DNA of 64,000 bases from Clostridium akagii DSM 12554 (GTDB taxonomy: Bacteria; Bacillota; Clostridia; Clostridiales; Clostridiaceae): assembly GCF_000686725.1 (NCBI RefSeq), contig NZ_KK366007.1, forward strand, positions 186,001 through 250,000. The letters are read 5' to 3'. Numbering within the stretch: the first letter of the stretch is position 1; every line of letters starts with the position of its first letter. The notes below the pieces were generated by a model, which was given only the letters and a program-made list of their open reading frames with translations, was not told the DNA's origin and did no database searches. Both the position numbers and the translations under genes were made by a program. Below are positions 62,155-64,000 of this stretch, piece by piece.

Positions 62155-63594
62155 ATGTATGATGTAATAATTATTGGCGCAGGAATTGTAGGTTCTTCCA
62201 TTGCTAGAGAGATTAGCAAATATAATTTGAAGGTAATAGTAGTGGATAAAGATCTTGACTTAGCATCTGGAACAACTAAAGCTAACAGTGCAATTGTTCA
62301 TGCTGGCTTTGATGCCAAACCAGGTACTTTTAAAGGTGAACTAAATGCTAAGGGAAATTTAATGTTTGAAAAGTTATCAAAGGAGCTAGATTTTCCATTT
62401 AAGAAAAATGGTTCTTTGGTTTTATGTTTTAATGAGAATGACAAGAAAAAATTAGAATTACTTAGGGAACAAGGTGAAATAAATGGAGTACCGGGTCTTG
62501 AAATATTAACTGGAGAAGACACTAGAAAAATGGAACCTAGTATTTCAGAAAATGTAGTTGCAGCACTGCTAGCGCCTTCAGGTGGAATAGTTTGTCCTTA
62601 TGAAATGACTATAGCCCTAGCTGAGAACGCTTTCACTAATGGAGTGGAATTTAAACTTGGGAGTCAAGTAAATGACATTAAAAAAATTCATAATGGATAT
62701 AGTTTGTTATTAAATGAAGATGAAGTTATAGAGAGTAAAGTTATTATAAATGCAGCAGGATTGTATTCTGATGTAATAAACAATTTTGTTTCGGATGAAA
62801 AATTCAATATTATACCTAGAAAAGGCGAATATTGTTTGTTTGATAAATCTGCTGGGAATTTTGTTAAAAAAACTATATTTCAGTTACCTACAAAGGCAGG
62901 AAAAGGAGTATTAGTTACTCCAACGGTTGATGGGAACTTACTTATAGGACCGAATTCTGTAAATATAGAAGATAAAGAAGATTTGGATACCACAAAAGAA
63001 GGATTAGATTACATTATTGATAAAGCTAAATTGAGTATAAAAGATATACCAACTAGACAAATAATCACATCATTTTCAGGTCTAAGAGCTAGTAATAAAA
63101 ATGGAGATTTTATAATAGGTGAAGTAAAAGATTCGCCAGGGTTTATAAATGCAGCAAGTATTGATTCTCCAGGATTAACGTCTGCTCCGGCAATAGCAGA
63201 AGTGGTAGCTAGCATTGTTAAAGGTATACTAAAAGCTACTTCAAAAGAAAATTTTATAAGGGAAAGAAAAGGAATTGTGAAATTCAGAGAATTAAGTAAT
63301 AAAGAAAGAAATACTCTTATAAAGAGTAATCCTGAATATGGCAGGATAGTCTGTAGATGTGAAGTTATTACTGAAGGTGAAATAAAAGATTCAATCAGAC
63401 GGCCACTGGGAGCTAAAACTATAGATGGAGTTAAAAAGAGAACAAGGGCAGGAATGGGAAGATGCCAAGCAGGTTTTTGTACGTCCAGAGTTCTAGATAT
63501 CCTAAGCAAGGAATTAAACATTCCAGTTACAAAGGTTACAAAGTTTGGAAGGAATTCCAATTTATTGATTGGTAAGAATAAAGAGAATTTATAA
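62155..63594 (+). CDS. NAD(P)/FAD-dependent oxidoreductase, GlpA-like with BFD [2Fe-2S] domain
   Basis: The protein has 479 residues from ATG 62155 (GGGAGG nine bases upstream). The N-terminal FAD-binding motif is VIIIGAGIVGSSIARE; the DAO domain contains TTKANSAIVHAGFDAKPGTFKG (split) and LITSFSGLRASN. A C-terminal BFD-like [2Fe-2S] domain holds Cys in RIVCRCEVITEGE and GRCQAGFC. This is the anaerobic glycerol-3-phosphate dehydrogenase (GlpA-like) architecture of clostridia, normally followed by a second FAD oxidoreductase and a DUF1667 gene. The next gene fits. The substrate is probably glycerol-3-phosphate. Confidence 0.85.
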   Translation: MYDVIIIGAGIVGSSIAREISKYNLKVIVVDKDLDLASGTTKANSAIVHAGFDAKPGTFKGELNAKGNLMFEKLSKELDFPFKKNGSLVLCFNENDKKKLELLREQGEINGVPGLEILTGEDTRKMEPSISENVVAALLAPSGGIVCPYEMTIALAENAFTNGVEFKLGSQVNDIKKIHNGYSLLLNEDEVIESKVIINAAGLYSDVINNFVSDEKFNIIPRKGEYCLFDKSAGNFVKKTIFQLPTKAGKGVLVTPTVDGNLLIGPNSVNIEDKEDLDTTKEGLDYIIDKAKLSIKDIPTRQIITSFSGLRASNKNGDFIIGEVKDSPGFINAASIDSPGLTSAPAIAEVVASIVKGILKATSKENFIRERKGIVKFRELSNKERNTLIKSNPEYGRIVCRCEVITEGEIKDSIRRPLGAKTIDGVKKRTRAGMGRCQAGFCTSRVLDILSKELNIPVTKVTKFGRNSNLLIGKNKENL

Positions 63595-63628
63595 AAGTGG
63601 TTTTTATAACATCATAGGAGGGTTATTT

Positions 63629-64000
63629 ATGAAGGACATTGATATAGTGATAATTGGAGGAGGCCCCGCAGGGCTTGCAGCATCAATAGCAGCTAAAGAT
63701 GAAGGCATAGAAAATATTTTAATATTAGAAAGAGAAGCTCAACTTGGTGGAATATTAAATCAATGTATTCATAATGGTTTTGGACTTCATACATTCAAGG
63801 AGGAGCTTACAGGACCTGAGTATGCCAGTAGATTTATTGATAAGGTAAATGATCATAAAATACCATATCTACTTAATACTACGGTATTAGAGATAACAAA
63901 AGATAAAATTATAACAGCGGTAAATGAAGATGGCATAATAGAATTACGGGCAAAAGCCATTATTTTAGCTATGGGTTGCAGGGAAAGGCCTCGTGGTGCT
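63629..64000 (+). CDS. FAD-dependent oxidoreductase, partial at right edge
   Basis: The ORF starts at ATG 63629 with AGGAGGG eight bases upstream and runs off the window. The N-terminal IDIVIIGGGPAGLAASIAA is a dinucleotide-binding motif. LGGILNQCIHNGFGLHTFKEE (read in parts) carries a conserved Cys, and the visible end is AIILAMGCRERPRGA. It is the partner of the GlpA-like protein 34 bp upstream, probably passing electrons from glycerol-3-phosphate to NAD. The C-terminal half is outside the window. Confidence 0.85.
   Translation, partial: MKDIDIVIIGGGPAGLAASIAAKDEGIENILILEREAQLGGILNQCIHNGFGLHTFKEELTGPEYASRFIDKVNDHKIPYLLNTTVLEITKDKIITAVNEDGIIELRAKAIILAMGCRERPRGA

Noticed and set aside
63009-63560. 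183-residue open frame on the minus strand
   Set aside because: It is antisense to the GlpA-like gene, has no ribosome binding site and a shadow-like Ser/Leu/Phe composition.

Overview
This is a low-GC, AT-rich chromosomal window typical of Clostridium sensu stricto. The evidence is the spore germination receptor operon, two T-box leaders, strong AGGAGG-type ribosome binding sites, frequent TTG and GTG starts, and the anaerobic enzyme set (glycyl radical enzyme, iron-sulfur serine dehydratase, Etf-linked lactate dehydrogenase). The species cannot be fixed from sequence alone. Most genes are ordinary chromosomal ones; accessory or decaying material lies at the left edge and around 38.5-41, 44.4-46.3 and 52.5-56.2 kb.

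Layout. 0-1.5 kb: remains or edge of a small RiPP-like locus on the minus strand, namely a 34-residue Cys-free candidate precursor, a hairpin, and the N-terminus of a B12-binding radical SAM protein with an apparent frameshift. 1.5-9.1 kb: PLP aminotransferase, a FliK-like protein with an internal duplication plus a solitary FlhB C-terminal-domain protein, a metallophosphoesterase, a DUF2225 protein and a small alarmone synthetase. 8.0-11.9 kb: a split GerA-type germination receptor (B subunit divergent from A-C) with a sigma-G-like promoter. 12-16 kb: leuS with a Leu T-box, tRNA-Gln and ung. 15.7-25.9 kb: DnaJ/DUF5685 cluster, nucleoid-associated protein, fba with a CggR-like operator, DUF421/DUF4363 pair, TGS-uridine kinase-like protein, L-serine dehydratase, two unknown small proteins and pssA.

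26-38.4 kb: VTT membrane protein, CBS protein, lipid kinase, YgiQ, a Cys T-box followed by cysE-queG-plsC-nth, a membrane metallophosphoesterase, and a YjjI/YjjW glycyl radical enzyme with its activase. 38.5-46.3 kb: TetR-SDR-SnoaL module, YitT, M42 peptidase, VanW protein, tRNA-Leu, an isochorismatase-like hydrolase and a TetR/membrane pair. 46.3-49.2 kb: lacR-lacD-lacC, the lower tagatose-6-phosphate pathway without lacAB or a PTS. 49.4-56.2 kb: malic enzyme, MATE exporter, TetR, an alpha/beta hydrolase under a Fur-like box, a LysR pseudogene and a collapsed BceAB-type ABC transporter pseudogene.

56.2-64 kb: a FadR-type regulator, its probable operator, then EtfB-EtfA-FAD lactate dehydrogenase-LarA-type racemase. 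This matches the gene order of the electron-confurcating lactate dehydrogenase operon of Acetobacterium woodii but has no permease. The window ends in a GlpA-like FAD/BFD oxidoreductase followed by a second FAD oxidoreductase cut by the right edge.

A recurring theme is a dispersed element beginning AAGTGACAA, found at five sites between 8 and 29 kb, always at gene ends. It often forms the terminator hairpin and supplies the Lys-stop codons (AAG TGA) of four genes.
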